A stretch of 27,033 nucleotides of DNA from positions 1-27,033 of the forward strand of contig CAYJLD010000031.1 of assembly GCA_964371195.1 (NCBI GenBank), given 5' to 3'. Made by a program: the position numbers and the translations under genes. The notes under the pieces are model-generated. The model made no database searches and was not told the DNA's origin. It saw only the letters and a list, made by a program, of their open reading frames with translations. Positions 7,535-15,959 of this stretch are shown piece by piece; positions within the stretch are counted from its first letter, which is position 1; every line of letters starts with the position of its first letter. The DNA is from CAYJAD01 sp964371195. GTDB lineage: Bacteria > Desulfobacterota > Desulfovibrionia > Desulfovibrionales > Desulfovibrionaceae.

Positions 7535-9262
7535 TTATTTGTTAACTGGACTTACATGCAAAATGACTGCATCCAAAATATTCAAACAATCTTGCATGTC
7601 TTCTCTTTGTTTAAATTCCTGCTTCAACACAGACTCCGGTTTATGAATATTTTGTGGTTTTGCAATATCAATACCTATATTAAAACCACAATACTGTGTG
7701 CAAAGTCTCTCTAGCTCGTCTTGAACCTTGGTTAGTCTATCATAACAAGTGCTAGACATGGTACTTATTTCTAATTTTTTTTCGTCAAATATTCCTTTCG
7801 CTTGGTGTAAAATATGACTGGGTACAAGTTCTCTACCATTACTTTGCCATTGCTCTTGTAAATATTCACAAAATGCCTCCCAGCTAGGTATATCAGCTAA
7901 AGGAGGTTGTGGTTCAACCGGCATGGTTTCAACATTTAAGGGATCAGGTTGTATAGGCGGTTTTTTTTTTAGCTCAACCTCTTGATTGTCTAACCTTTGA
8001 GGGCACTGCTCTTGCTCCACAACTTTAGCATCTTGGGCTGGAATTATGTTTAGATTTGACGTATTTGCATCTATACTTGAGCTACTAATCGCACTTGAAT
8101 TTGCATTATTTGCTGCATTGGAACTCTCAACATTGTCCTGCACATCATCAAGCCTATGCAGGGGCAAAAGGCGTGGCATGAGAGCTAGATTAAGTAAAAG
8201 TAACTCAAGAGCAGCGGCAGGTTCTGGGCTATGAATAATCTTACGCTGAGCATCAAGCGACATATGCCAAGCCGCATGCAGGTGAGCTGTAGAAAATTTT
8301 GGAGCCATATCACACCAAAGCTTTGCTTCATCAAAACTTAAGCTAAGTGATGGCAAAATATTAGCACCAGCCTCACGAATAAGAAATAGTGTTCGCCAAA
8401 GACTTGTGAGTTCTCGTAAGAAAAAACCTATATCAACACCTTGTTCACCAAGCTCATTGCTTAGTTCAACAATACGTTGGCAATCATTTTGCACAATGCT
8501 TTGCATAAGACTTTCAAAAAATTCTTGTCCTGCTAAGCCAAGCACCATACGTGTATTTTCAAGGCTAAGTCCCTGTTCACCCAAGGCTAAGCTTTGACCA
8601 AGTAAGGACATACCATCACGTACCGATCCAGCAGCACGCCTTGCAATTAAGCGCACAGCACTTTGATCATATTGTACATTTTCCTTTTGCAATATAGTTA
8701 CTAAATGATCAATTAATTCATCTTCAGCCAAACGTTTAAAAATAAAATGTTGGCAACGGCTAACTATGGTAATGGGAAATTTATGCGCCTCAGTGGTGGC
8801 AAAAATAAAAACCACCCTAGCTGGAGGTTCCTCTAAGGTTTTTAATAATGCATTAAAAGCATTTCGTGAAAGCATGTGGGCTTCGTCAATAATAAAGACT
8901 TTATAACGCCCTTCCATGGCTGCATAACCAATGTGCTCACGTAAAGCACGTGCGTCATCAACACTATTATTAGAGGCACCATCAATTTCTGTTACATCAA
9001 CATGATTACCTTGAGTAATTTTATGGCACTGTTCACAATTATTACATGGCTCACCAGTTGGAGCTTGCACACAATTTAAAGCCTTAGCAAAAATACGCGC
9101 AATAGTTGTTTTGCCAACGCCACGTGTACCACTAAGCAAATAGGCCGGAGCAACTCTTTCTTCGGCGCAAGCACGCGATAAAACAGTTGTAACCGTCTGT
9201 TGTCCCGTAACTTCAGCAAATGTTTGAGGACGATAATGAGCTGCAAGGGATGCATGTGTCAT
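7535..9262 (-). CDS. dnaX: DNA polymerase III clamp-loader subunit tau/gamma
   Basis: A 575-residue AAA+ clamp-loader ATPase. Walker A GTRGVGKTT is at 45-53, zinc cysteines are C64, C73, C76 and C79, Walker B is FIIDEAH (123-129), followed by a sensor-1/SRC arginine-finger region. Residues about 365-435 are a low-complexity Asn/Ser/Ala/Gln linker, and the C-terminal part is the tau-specific domain. At codons 431-434 the coding strand reads CTA AAA AAA AAA CCG, an A10 run at the position where E. coli dnaX undergoes programmed frameshifting. Both shifted frames stop within eight codons, which would give a gamma-like product of about 440 residues. First gene of dnaX-ybaB-recR, with a large hairpin just upstream. 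Confidence 0.97.
   Translation of the reverse strand: MTHASLAAHYRPQTFAEVTGQQTVTTVLSRACAEERVAPAYLLSGTRGVGKTTIARIFAKALNCVQAPTGEPCNNCEQCHKITQGNHVDVTEIDGASNNSVDDARALREHIGYAAMEGRYKVFIIDEAHMLSRNAFNALLKTLEEPPARVVFIFATTEAHKFPITIVSRCQHFIFKRLAEDELIDHLVTILQKENVQYDQSAVRLIARRAAGSVRDGMSLLGQSLALGEQGLSLENTRMVLGLAGQEFFESLMQSIVQNDCQRIVELSNELGEQGVDIGFFLRELTSLWRTLFLIREAGANILPSLSLSFDEAKLWCDMAPKFSTAHLHAAWHMSLDAQRKIIHSPEPAAALELLLLNLALMPRLLPLHRLDDVQDNVESSNAANNANSSAISSSSIDANTSNLNIIPAQDAKVVEQEQCPQRLDNQEVELKKKPPIQPDPLNVETMPVEPQPPLADIPSWEAFCEYLQEQWQSNGRELVPSHILHQAKGIFDEKKLEISTMSSTCYDRLTKVQDELERLCTQYCGFNIGIDIAKPQNIHKPESVLKQEFKQREDMQDCLNILDAVILHVSPVNK
7961..7970 (-). promoter_or_regulatory. Candidate dnaX slippery site (A10)
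   Basis: Ten consecutive A on the coding strand within CTA AAA AAA AAA CCG. An SD-like AAGAGGT lies about 6 bases upstream. The -1 frame continues ACC GCC TAT ACA ACC then TGA; the +1 frame continues seven codons then TAA. A small GGTTG/CAACC dyad lies some 35 bases downstream. The layout parallels dnaX recoding in E. coli (ribosomal -1) and Thermus (transcriptional slippage on A9). Confidence 0.65.
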
Positions 9263-9278
9263 AAAATGTACCTATTAA

Positions 9279-9320
9279 TGAGCAAGCATAAATTATGCTA
9301 TACACATTTATGCTTGCTCA
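9279..9320 (-). terminator. Strong hairpin between ilvE and dnaX
   Basis: Perfect 14-bp inverted repeat TGAGCAAGCATAAA / TTTATGCTTGCTCA (9279-9292 and 9307-9320) with a 14-nt loop, 16 bp past the ilvE stop and 16 bp before the dnaX start. It has no T-run downstream. It may terminate or pause ilvE transcription, or control entry into dnaX. Confidence 0.55.
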
Positions 9321-9336
9321 ATATATTCAATCAAAC

Positions 9337-10257
9337 TTAAAAAACGTAACGTGTTAACCAGTTTTCATACTCAGGCTCTTGACCCTTAGCAACCCTAAAG
9401 AACTGTTCTTGTAACTTTAAGGTTACAGCTCCAGCCTTGCCAGCACCAATAACACGTCTATCCACAGAGCTAATAGGAGTAACTTCTGCAGCAGTACCGG
9501 TAAAGAAGGCTTCATCTGCGGTATAGAGTTCATCGCGGGTAAACTGTTGCTCAATAACAGTAAAGCCTAAAGAACGAGCAATTTGCAAAATAGAATTACG
9601 AGTAATGCCACCAAGTATGGATGTAAGAGGAGTAGTTTTAATTACGCCATCTCTAACTATGAAAATATTTTCACCTGTAGCTTCTGAAACATAACCATTG
9701 GTATCAAGCATCAAAGCTTCTTCAAAACCATCAGCTATTGCTTCCATCTTGGCAAGCACAGAGTTTACATAGTTACCAGATGCCTTAGCCTTGGTCATCA
9801 TCACATTGGGATGATGTCTGGTGAAGGTTGACGTCTTAATGCTAATACCCTTGGCAAGAGCTTCCTCACCAAGATAAGCACCCCAAGGCCAAACGGCAAT
9901 AATAGTTTGAATGGGATTGTCTTTTGGGTGAATACCCATCACACCAGCACCAACAAAGCTTAATGGACGCACATAACCTTCAGACAGTTTATTAACCTTG
10001 AGGGTTTCAATAATAGCATTTTTAATCTCTTCGTGAGAATGCGGAATACTAAGATTTAAGATCTTCATGGACTCAAAAAGACGCTTCACATGCTCATCAA
10101 GACGAAAAACTGCTGAGGTATTATCCACACATTGATAAACGCGAATACCTTCAAAAACACCTGTACCATAATGCAAAGCGTGAGAAAGTACATGTACATT
10201 GGCCTCAGCCCAAGGAACCATTTTTCCGTCAAACCAAATAAAATCTGTTTTTTGCAT
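9337..10257 (-). CDS. ilvE: Branched-chain amino acid aminotransferase
   Basis: A 306-residue class IV PLP aminotransferase that makes leucine, isoleucine and valine from their 2-keto acids. Family motifs are WFDGKMVPWAEANVHVLSHALHYG at the start, the PLP lysine in MTKAKASGNYVNS, EALMLDTNGYVSEATGENIF and a C-terminal FFTGTAAEVTPI. The ATG at 10257 is preferred over a longer frame starting at 10365: it has AAGAGGTG at good distance and matches the family N-terminus, while the extra 36 residues look like untranslated leader. It probably has its own promoter and is separated from dnaX by a hairpin. Confidence 0.96.
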   Translation of the reverse strand: MQKTDFIWFDGKMVPWAEANVHVLSHALHYGTGVFEGIRVYQCVDNTSAVFRLDEHVKRLFESMKILNLSIPHSHEEIKNAIIETLKVNKLSEGYVRPLSFVGAGVMGIHPKDNPIQTIIAVWPWGAYLGEEALAKGISIKTSTFTRHHPNVMMTKAKASGNYVNSVLAKMEAIADGFEEALMLDTNGYVSEATGENIFIVRDGVIKTTPLTSILGGITRNSILQIARSLGFTVIEQQFTRDELYTADEAFFTGTAAEVTPISSVDRRVIGAGKAGAVTLKLQEQFFRVAKGQEPEYENWLTRYVF

Positions 10258-10279
10258 GAAACACCTCTTAAATATTGAT

Positions 10280-10306
10280 ATAATATATGTACTGACTTTC
10301 TGCCAA
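10280..10306 (-). promoter_or_regulatory. Probable ilvE promoter
   Basis: Leftward -35 TTGGCA (10301-10306), 15-bp spacer and -10 TATTAT (10280-10285), 23 bp before the chosen ATG. The position supports the shorter start, because the longer frame would begin upstream of the promoter. Confidence 0.5.
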
Positions 10307-10550
10307 GACATGGTAGCGCGTACAAGTTGTAAAAAATACTGGAAAGGGCCACTGAAATCAAGCATCTTGTGTTTATTTTATCTGGAGGGTATTATAGTTT
10401 TGAAATTAGTCTCATCTAATAGAATACACTGCGCAATTATTTTTGTATAAAACTTTAATTTTATAAATTAAAAATTTTATATACATCAATGATGAAACGG
10501 ACAAGCAAAAGGCATGAAGCTCTTTAGCATAGATTACGCAGAGGTCTCTA

Positions 10551-12386
10551 ATGGTACTAGTGGGTAAAACAACCATGACATATAAGCATATTTGCATAAT
10601 TTTTTTTCTTTTATTTATAATTGGTGCGCACAATAGCCATGCGTCCCAAAGCCCTGAAAATGTAGGTGATTTTTTTAAAAGTATTGAACAAGGCGGCACC
10701 AATAATACTCCTGATGCAGGTGAGGGTGTGCAAAGTTTACCAGGAGTTGAAATAACACCAGAGCAAATGCAAGATGCCTTCCCAACACCCCTAAGCCAAG
10801 ACTCACAACACATGGATTTTATTCCTAATGCCGCCCCACTCTTTCCGGCCTTACCCATGCAAGAGGCCGGCACTAATAGTCAACAAAATCATATAAAATC
10901 ACCGCAAGTATTAGCTCCACCCCCTGTACCTAGCCCACAATTAAGCAAACCTAACCAAGCTACACCTAATGATGCAAAGACCCAAGTAAAAACTATAATT
11001 CCAGAAAATACAGCTAAACCTAGTCAAACCTTTTCATTTGATACTCAACCTCAGAAAGATGTAATCCAAGACATACAACAAGCCAAAATATCATTACAAA
11101 ATCCAAGCCTTGAAATGATGGTAGGACAAATGATTTTGGCCGGTTTTAATGGCGGAGAGCTTGAAAAAGAAGCTGAGATCTTAAAGCTCATTAATCAAGG
11201 TAAGGTTGGCGGTATATTTTTAATATCTAGCCCAAAACCTGCAGATCAGTCCCAAGTTAAACTTGAGCAAGCAAGCTCGCAAGAAGCGTACAGCGTCAAA
11301 CAAGAAAATATTTACAGCCCAAGCCAAGTGCGCGTGCTAACAGCTACTTTACAAAGTGCTGTACCTAAAGGTGGATTACCACTATTTATAGCCACGGAGC
11401 AAGAAGGCGGTACTGTGCAATCGCTACGTACTGATTTGGGTTTTAGTGGGCTCAAAGCTGCAGCTAGCCTGGGACAAGGTAATATAGAAGCCACAGAAAT
11501 TGCCGCGCGTAGTGCCGGACTTGAAATGGCCGGTCTTGGAATAAATTTCACACTAGGCCCTGCTGGGGATGTAAACCTAAACCCACTTAGCGAAGATATT
11601 GGTAAGCGTTTTCGCTCCTTTGGACCAAATCCACAATTAGTTGCAGAACATGTGCTAGCCTTTGGTAAAGGCCTTGAAGCCGCGAATGTACTACCATGTT
11701 TGCGTAATTTCCCTGGCACTGGTAGTCGCATGGGTGGATTTTTGACTCAAAGTAGTATTGGCGATACGCAAAATATATTGTATGAAATACCAGACATAAG
11801 CGCATCATGGCAAAGTCGTGAACTAATACCTTATACCAAGGCCATTGAAAGTGGATGGAAAGGAGCTATACAACCAGCTTTAGCATATCATCGTAGCCTT
11901 GACGCTCTTCATCCTGCACCACTTTCGCGTACCTTGCTACATGGAATTTTGCGTGGTCGCATGGGTTTTGATGGTATTATTATAAGTCAGGATATGCGCG
12001 CCTTACAACCAAGGTATAGTTTAGAAGCAAGCGTTATACAGGCTATCATTGCAGGAGTTGATATCATTCTTATTACTGAGCCAGCGCATTTACAAAGTCA
12101 GCCACAAAATATTTTAGAGCAACTACCACTTGAAGAATTACTAGGGCAAGGCAATGATTTAACAAAACAATTATTGAAGCAAGGACTAGGTAAAGCCATG
12201 CCAGGTATGGGTTTTGGGGCTAACCTTGAACAAAAAATACAAACTGGCTATGCTAATGAAGCTGCAAAAGTATATGAAATTATAATCAATGCTGTGCGTA
12301 GTGGACGCATCCCCATGGAAAATATACGTGCATCTTGGCAACGTATACTTAAAGCAAAAAGAACATTTTTAAATATAGATGAATAA
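10551..12386 (+). CDS. Secreted GH3/NagZ-fold protein, probably catalytically inactive
   Basis: A 611-residue exported protein. It has a signal peptide (hydrophobic ICIIFFLLFIIGA, cleavage near SHA-S), a Pro/Gln/Asn-rich linker to about residue 180, then a glycoside hydrolase family 3 barrel like beta-N-acetylglucosaminidase NagZ (GGIFLIS, LFIATEQEGGTVQSL, LGINFTLGPAGDV, GFDGIIISQDM). Key residues are replaced. The family KHFPGHG-(D/T)-DSH loop, which supplies the general acid/base His-Asp dyad, reads RNFPGTGSRMGGFL (about 384-397). The nucleophile Asp of (F/I)SDD is Gln in ISQDM (about 478-482). The fold is clear but hydrolysis by the family mechanism looks impossible, so it may bind muropeptides or glycan. 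An AGAGGT site favours the ATG at 10551; an ATG at 10575 is an alternative. First of six tightly spaced genes. Confidence 0.85.
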   Translation: MVLVGKTTMTYKHICIIFFLLFIIGAHNSHASQSPENVGDFFKSIEQGGTNNTPDAGEGVQSLPGVEITPEQMQDAFPTPLSQDSQHMDFIPNAAPLFPALPMQEAGTNSQQNHIKSPQVLAPPPVPSPQLSKPNQATPNDAKTQVKTIIPENTAKPSQTFSFDTQPQKDVIQDIQQAKISLQNPSLEMMVGQMILAGFNGGELEKEAEILKLINQGKVGGIFLISSPKPADQSQVKLEQASSQEAYSVKQENIYSPSQVRVLTATLQSAVPKGGLPLFIATEQEGGTVQSLRTDLGFSGLKAAASLGQGNIEATEIAARSAGLEMAGLGINFTLGPAGDVNLNPLSEDIGKRFRSFGPNPQLVAEHVLAFGKGLEAANVLPCLRNFPGTGSRMGGFLTQSSIGDTQNILYEIPDISASWQSRELIPYTKAIESGWKGAIQPALAYHRSLDALHPAPLSRTLLHGILRGRMGFDGIIISQDMRALQPRYSLEASVIQAIIAGVDIILITEPAHLQSQPQNILEQLPLEELLGQGNDLTKQLLKQGLGKAMPGMGFGANLEQKIQTGYANEAAKVYEIIINAVRSGRIPMENIRASWQRILKAKRTFLNIDE

Positions 12387-12408
12387 AATTCCATAAGTTG
12401 AGGTCACC

Positions 12409-12720
12409 ATGCTCTATAGACAATGCCAGAAATGTGATGCCTTATTCGCTTTGCGTCACCTTACTTGCCCCCAATGTGGGCATAAAATTCTTTCCTTGCA
12501 AAGCATCAAACAATATATAGAAAAATCTTGCCTGCGCTTGGCCATGCTTTGCATAGCCTTAATATTATTTGTTGGGCTTGGGTGGTTTGTGCGTATGGAA
12601 ACAGGTTCACGCTGGCCTTTATTTATAGTATTTTTCTTAGTAGCTCCTCTTGTACCTTGGATTTTAAAACTAGCCTATGGGCATGCCACTGCACAAGAAG
12701 ACAGTGTAGAAAAAAATTAA
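12409..12720 (+). CDS. Small zinc-ribbon membrane protein
   Basis: 103 residues, function unknown. The N-terminus carries two CxxC pairs (CQKC at 6-9, CPQC at 20-23) forming a probable cytoplasmic zinc ribbon. Two hydrophobic helices follow (about 42-61 and 70-87) and a short charged tail. A GAGGT ribosome site precedes the ATG. It sits 22 bp after the GH3-like gene and 24 bp before the deacetylase-like gene, so it is almost certainly co-transcribed and may work at the envelope with them. Confidence 0.75.
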   Translation: MLYRQCQKCDALFALRHLTCPQCGHKILSLQSIKQYIEKSCLRLAMLCIALILFVGLGWFVRMETGSRWPLFIVFFLVAPLVPWILKLAYGHATAQEDSVEKN

Positions 12721-12744
12721 AGATATGATTTGGGTTAATGCAAA

Positions 12745-13758
12745 ATGACATGGCACTTTAGTAGACGTAAATTTTTACAAGGCCTTAGCCTTCTACCGTG
12801 GCTTACCACACCCATATTAAATGCAAAGTTAAGCTCTGCTGCCGAGCTACATCATGATCGTGTAGTTGACCATGTACCAGCCATACCTGTGCTTATGTTT
12901 TATCGTATTGAAGATAATCCACGCTTTCCAGAAGATATCTCTGTCAATCAACTCAGTTTACTGTTTACTTATATGTGGGAACAGGGTTTTAGACCGGTTA
13001 ACATTAGTGATATAATTCTTGGACGTGTGGATGAAGTTGTACCAAAAGGTTTTAAGCCTGTGGGTATTAGTACCGATGCAGCCCATGCCAGCATAATATT
13101 TTCCAATGTCACAGCCCCCCAAGGAGCTGATGGTCATCCATTAAATAATACACAATCCTTTGTAGAAATTTTAGGTTCAACCTTGCATGGTATAACAACA
13201 CCACGAGCTACTTTCTTCTTAAGTGTTGCATCGCGCAAAGCCACCAAGGAAAGTTCATATTTTGGATCTATCATGCCTCTTCAAGACATTGCCGATGTAT
13301 TAAGCCCCATGTCTGGTGTGGAGTTTGGCTATCAAACTCACTGGCATACGCGCCTAAGCGACTTAAATGGCGAGCAGATGACTAAGGTTATTGAACATCA
13401 AATGGAACATCTAAGTCAGCTTAACATGCTTGATAAAGTTCAAAAAATTATGGCCTATCCCTTTGGAGGCAGACCCAATGATGAGGGAATGCTAGCTTTA
13501 CGCAATGCTAAATTTTTGGGTGGAGTTTTAACCTATCCTGGGGTTGGTGAAGCCCACTATAAGCAAGTGCCTATTTGCGTTTATGATGGTAAATTAATGA
13601 CTGACCCATTCCTTATACCGCGCGTAAGCATTGGCTCACATATTTATGCCAAGGGTAATAAACCACTAAAAAATCCACCCCTTGACCCCATTGAAGATTT
13701 TATTAAAGATGTTGAAAAAGGCATCATGCGTCTTTATGTTAGCCGAGGAAGTAATTAA
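12745..13758 (+). CDS. Exported polysaccharide-deacetylase-fold protein with degenerate active site
   Basis: 337 residues. The N-terminus SRRKFLQGLSLLPWL is a twin-arginine-like signal. The rest follows the NodB/PgaB-type deacetylase pattern: IPVLMFYRI, GFRPVNISDI, GISTD at the first catalytic motif, and AYPFGGR near residue 237. The motif normally reading (T/S)FDDG is STDAAH here, so the metal-binding second Asp is lost. In the HxxxH metal motif the first His aligns with Gln (YQTHWHTRL, about 197-205). Metal-dependent deacetylation is therefore doubtful. It shares an operon with a similarly degenerate GH3 protein, which suggests a joint glycan-binding or scaffolding role. The alignment of motif 2 is by eye, so the His replacement is less sure than the Asp one. 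Confidence 0.82.
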   Translation: MTWHFSRRKFLQGLSLLPWLTTPILNAKLSSAAELHHDRVVDHVPAIPVLMFYRIEDNPRFPEDISVNQLSLLFTYMWEQGFRPVNISDIILGRVDEVVPKGFKPVGISTDAAHASIIFSNVTAPQGADGHPLNNTQSFVEILGSTLHGITTPRATFFLSVASRKATKESSYFGSIMPLQDIADVLSPMSGVEFGYQTHWHTRLSDLNGEQMTKVIEHQMEHLSQLNMLDKVQKIMAYPFGGRPNDEGMLALRNAKFLGGVLTYPGVGEAHYKQVPICVYDGKLMTDPFLIPRVSIGSHIYAKGNKPLKNPPLDPIEDFIKDVEKGIMRLYVSRGSN

Positions 13759-13761
13759 TAT

Positions 13762-14217
13762 ATGCATATAGTTCTTTTTGAACCAGAAATTCCACCCAAT
13801 ACTGGTAATATTGCTCGCCTTTGTGCAGCCACTAATACTAGCTTGCACCTCATAGAGCCACTGGGGTTTTCTATTGATAATAAACACTTAAAACGTGCAG
13901 GCCTTGATTATTGGCCCCATGCAAAAGTACAAACTTGGCCAAGCTTTACCGAATATGCCAAGGCTGTAGCTGATCAAAAACGTATAGTTTTGACCTCCTC
14001 CAAAGGCGGAGAACCTGTGCATAAATTTCAATTTACTGCGCAAGACAGCATTGTGCTTGGCCCTGAAACTAGGGGGCTACCTCAAGATATTTTAGCTATG
14101 GGCCCAAGGGTGCGCATTCCCATTAATGACAATGTACGCAGCCTAAACCTTGCTACAGCCGCTGGCATTGTGCTTTATGCAGCACTTGGACAATGTGACC
14201 TCTTGGAGGATTGGTAA
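13762..14217 (+). CDS. trmL: tRNA (cytidine/uridine-34-2'-O)-methyltransferase TrmL
   Basis: A 151-residue SPOUT methyltransferase that 2'-O-methylates the wobble nucleotide of tRNA-Leu isoacceptors. The family signatures are IVLFEPEIPPNTGNIARLC at the N-terminus, KRAGLDYW, LGPETRGLP and the C-terminal knot IPINDNVRSLNLATAAGI. It begins 3 bp after the deacetylase-like gene and its TAA shares one base with the next ATG. Confidence 0.96.
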   Translation: MHIVLFEPEIPPNTGNIARLCAATNTSLHLIEPLGFSIDNKHLKRAGLDYWPHAKVQTWPSFTEYAKAVADQKRIVLTSSKGGEPVHKFQFTAQDSIVLGPETRGLPQDILAMGPRVRIPINDNVRSLNLATAAGIVLYAALGQCDLLEDW

Positions 14218-15221
14218 TGTTTCAATATGTTGCCTGGGATACATGGCTACCTGTTATAGCCTTTGCCCTTGATATGTTGCTTGGACATCGTACATTTTGG
14301 TGGCGGCATCCTGTGTGTTATATAGGAGATTTAATAGGATTTCTTGAGAAAATCGGGCGCGACTATGGTAATTATGTTGGAAACACTCGCCTAGCTGGGG
14401 CTTTATGTGTCGCCATTGTGGTTGGCATTGTAGGTTTTGTGGTGTGGTGGCTAACTAGCCTACCTACTATAGGTCTTCTTTTTACCCTATATTTTTCATA
14501 TACTGGCCTTGCCACCAAATCACTACTCACTTTTTTTTATGAAGTTTTACACAGTGTTGAGCATGATGATATAGAAAATGCCAGAAAATCCGTATCTCAA
14601 TTGGTTAGCCGTGACACCACACAACTTGACCGCCAAGAACTTAGGAAAACTTTAGCCGATACTTTTTCTGAAAACTATACCGATGCCGTAGTGGCCCCAC
14701 TTTTTTGGTTACTAATTGGTGGTCCAGTGGGTTTGTGGATGTATAGAGCTGTTAGTACCATGGATTCCATGTGGGGATATAAAACAGAACCATGGACTGA
14801 GCTTGGGTTTGCCTCTGCTAAGTCCGATGACTTTTTAGCTTATATTCCCGCACGTTTAAGTGTTCCTTTGCTATACGTTACTAATGAATATGAAAATATT
14901 GTTAAAAAAACTGGCGGTAGATGGCCTGGTTTTAAATGTATTTTTGACCAAGCTAAAGGCATGACAAGCCCAAATTCTGGCCTACCCATGACTGCTTTAG
15001 CTTGGCTTATCAATGCGCGCATGGCTGGACCAAGTGTTTATTTTGGTGAATTAGTTAATAAACCTTGGCTTGGACCTCCAGAGCATGAAGCAAAACCTTG
15101 GGATGCACAAAGGTTACAACATCTTGCAACCTTCATGCACGTTGCATCGTATATGGCTTTAATTCTTTTAACCACTTCATATTTTGGATTTTTTGTTGTG
15201 CTTGGGATTATTAATGGCTAA
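14217..15221 (+). CDS. cbiB: Adenosylcobinamide-phosphate synthase CbiB/CobD
   Basis: A 334-residue integral membrane enzyme that attaches the aminopropanol arm to adenosylcobyric acid in cobalamin synthesis. Family features are the N-terminal ALDMLLGHRTFWWRHPV, NARKSVSQLVSRDT, SENYTDAVVAPLFWLLIGGP and YKTEPWTELGFASAKSDDF segments, and several hydrophobic helices. I chose ATG 14217 over the upstream TTG because GGAGG sits seven bases before it. It overlaps trmL by one base and yigZ by eight. No other cobalamin gene or B12 riboswitch is visible here. Confidence 0.93.
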   Translation: MFQYVAWDTWLPVIAFALDMLLGHRTFWWRHPVCYIGDLIGFLEKIGRDYGNYVGNTRLAGALCVAIVVGIVGFVVWWLTSLPTIGLLFTLYFSYTGLATKSLLTFFYEVLHSVEHDDIENARKSVSQLVSRDTTQLDRQELRKTLADTFSENYTDAVVAPLFWLLIGGPVGLWMYRAVSTMDSMWGYKTEPWTELGFASAKSDDFLAYIPARLSVPLLYVTNEYENIVKKTGGRWPGFKCIFDQAKGMTSPNSGLPMTALAWLINARMAGPSVYFGELVNKPWLGPPEHEAKPWDAQRLQHLATFMHVASYMALILLTTSYFGFFVVLGIING

Positions 15222-15831
15222 GCGTTACCTAATTCCTGCCCTTGAGCCACTAGCTATACATCGTACTCAATGCCATATTAAACGTAGTTTATTTATATGT
15301 AGTATGGGTCATGCTGAACATATGGACATGGCTAAAAGCTTTGTAGAACAAATAAAAAAAGAATTTCCAGACGCTACACATAATTGCTGGGCTTTTGCCG
15401 CTGGCCCTCCGGCGGATACGGCACAAGTAGGTTTTTCTGACGATGGAGAACCACATGGCACTGCCGGCAGACCCATGCTCACTACACTTTTACATAGTGA
15501 ACTTGGAGAATTAGTATGCGTAGTTACGCGCTACTTTGGCGGCGTTAAACTTGGCACTGGGGGTTTGGTGCGCGCCTATCAAGGAGCCGTTTTAGAAAAT
15601 TTAATTACCCTACCAAGGTGTGAGCGCGTCAATAAAATAAATATGCAAATTAGTATTAGCTACGCCCATATTGATAGACTTCATCGCCTTTTGCCAAGCT
15701 TTGAAGCTACAGTTCAAAATGAAGACTTTAATACACAGGCAGATTTTTTACTTAATTTACCTGAAGAGCATTATCACAGTTTTAAGCAAGCCCTTGCCAA
15801 TGCCACAGATGGTACAGCCAAAATTCTTTAG
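15214..15831 (+). CDS. yigZ: YigZ/IMPACT family protein
   Basis: 205 residues. The N-terminal UPF0029/IMPACT domain has the signatures NCWAFAAG, FSDDGEPHGTAGRPML and VVTRYFGGVKLGTGGLVRAY, and a C-terminal DUF1949-like ferredoxin-fold domain follows. Bacterial members are linked to translation and proteolysis but their biochemical role is not settled. ATG 15214 lies inside the end of cbiB (8-bp overlap), pointing to translational coupling. Last gene of the six-gene run. Confidence 0.93.
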   Translation: MAKRYLIPALEPLAIHRTQCHIKRSLFICSMGHAEHMDMAKSFVEQIKKEFPDATHNCWAFAAGPPADTAQVGFSDDGEPHGTAGRPMLTTLLHSELGELVCVVTRYFGGVKLGTGGLVRAYQGAVLENLITLPRCERVNKINMQISISYAHIDRLHRLLPSFEATVQNEDFNTQADFLLNLPEEHYHSFKQALANATDGTAKIL

Positions 15832-15891
15832 GTTTAAAATCATTATATTTCTTGCTTTTATAAAAAAAATTTATTTTTATGCATTTTTTTC

Positions 15892-15920
15892 TTTACAAGT
15901 AAGTCAAACTAGCTTATCAG
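15892..15920 (+). promoter_or_regulatory. Possible rubrerythrin promoter
   Basis: -35 TTTACA (15892-15897), 17-bp spacer and -10 TATCAG (15915-15920), 39 bp before the rubrerythrin ATG. The flanks are AT-rich. No obvious PerR box was recognised. Confidence 0.4.
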
Positions 15921-15959
15921 TAATCACTCGCATTAAGAAAAACATTTAAGGAGAAAATA

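Noticed and set aside
10258..10365. N-terminal extension of IlvE by 36 residues
   Set aside because: It lies over the probable promoter, does not match the family start, and the ATG at 10257 has a much better ribosome site.
10366..10550. Riboswitch in the leader of the GH3 operon
   Set aside because: The region was inspected for GEMM and glycine-type motifs and none was convincing; only weak promoter-like AT-rich sequence is present.
14100..14220. Cobalamin riboswitch before cbiB
   Set aside because: cbiB overlaps the trmL stop codon, so there is no leader, and no B12-box-like motif was seen.
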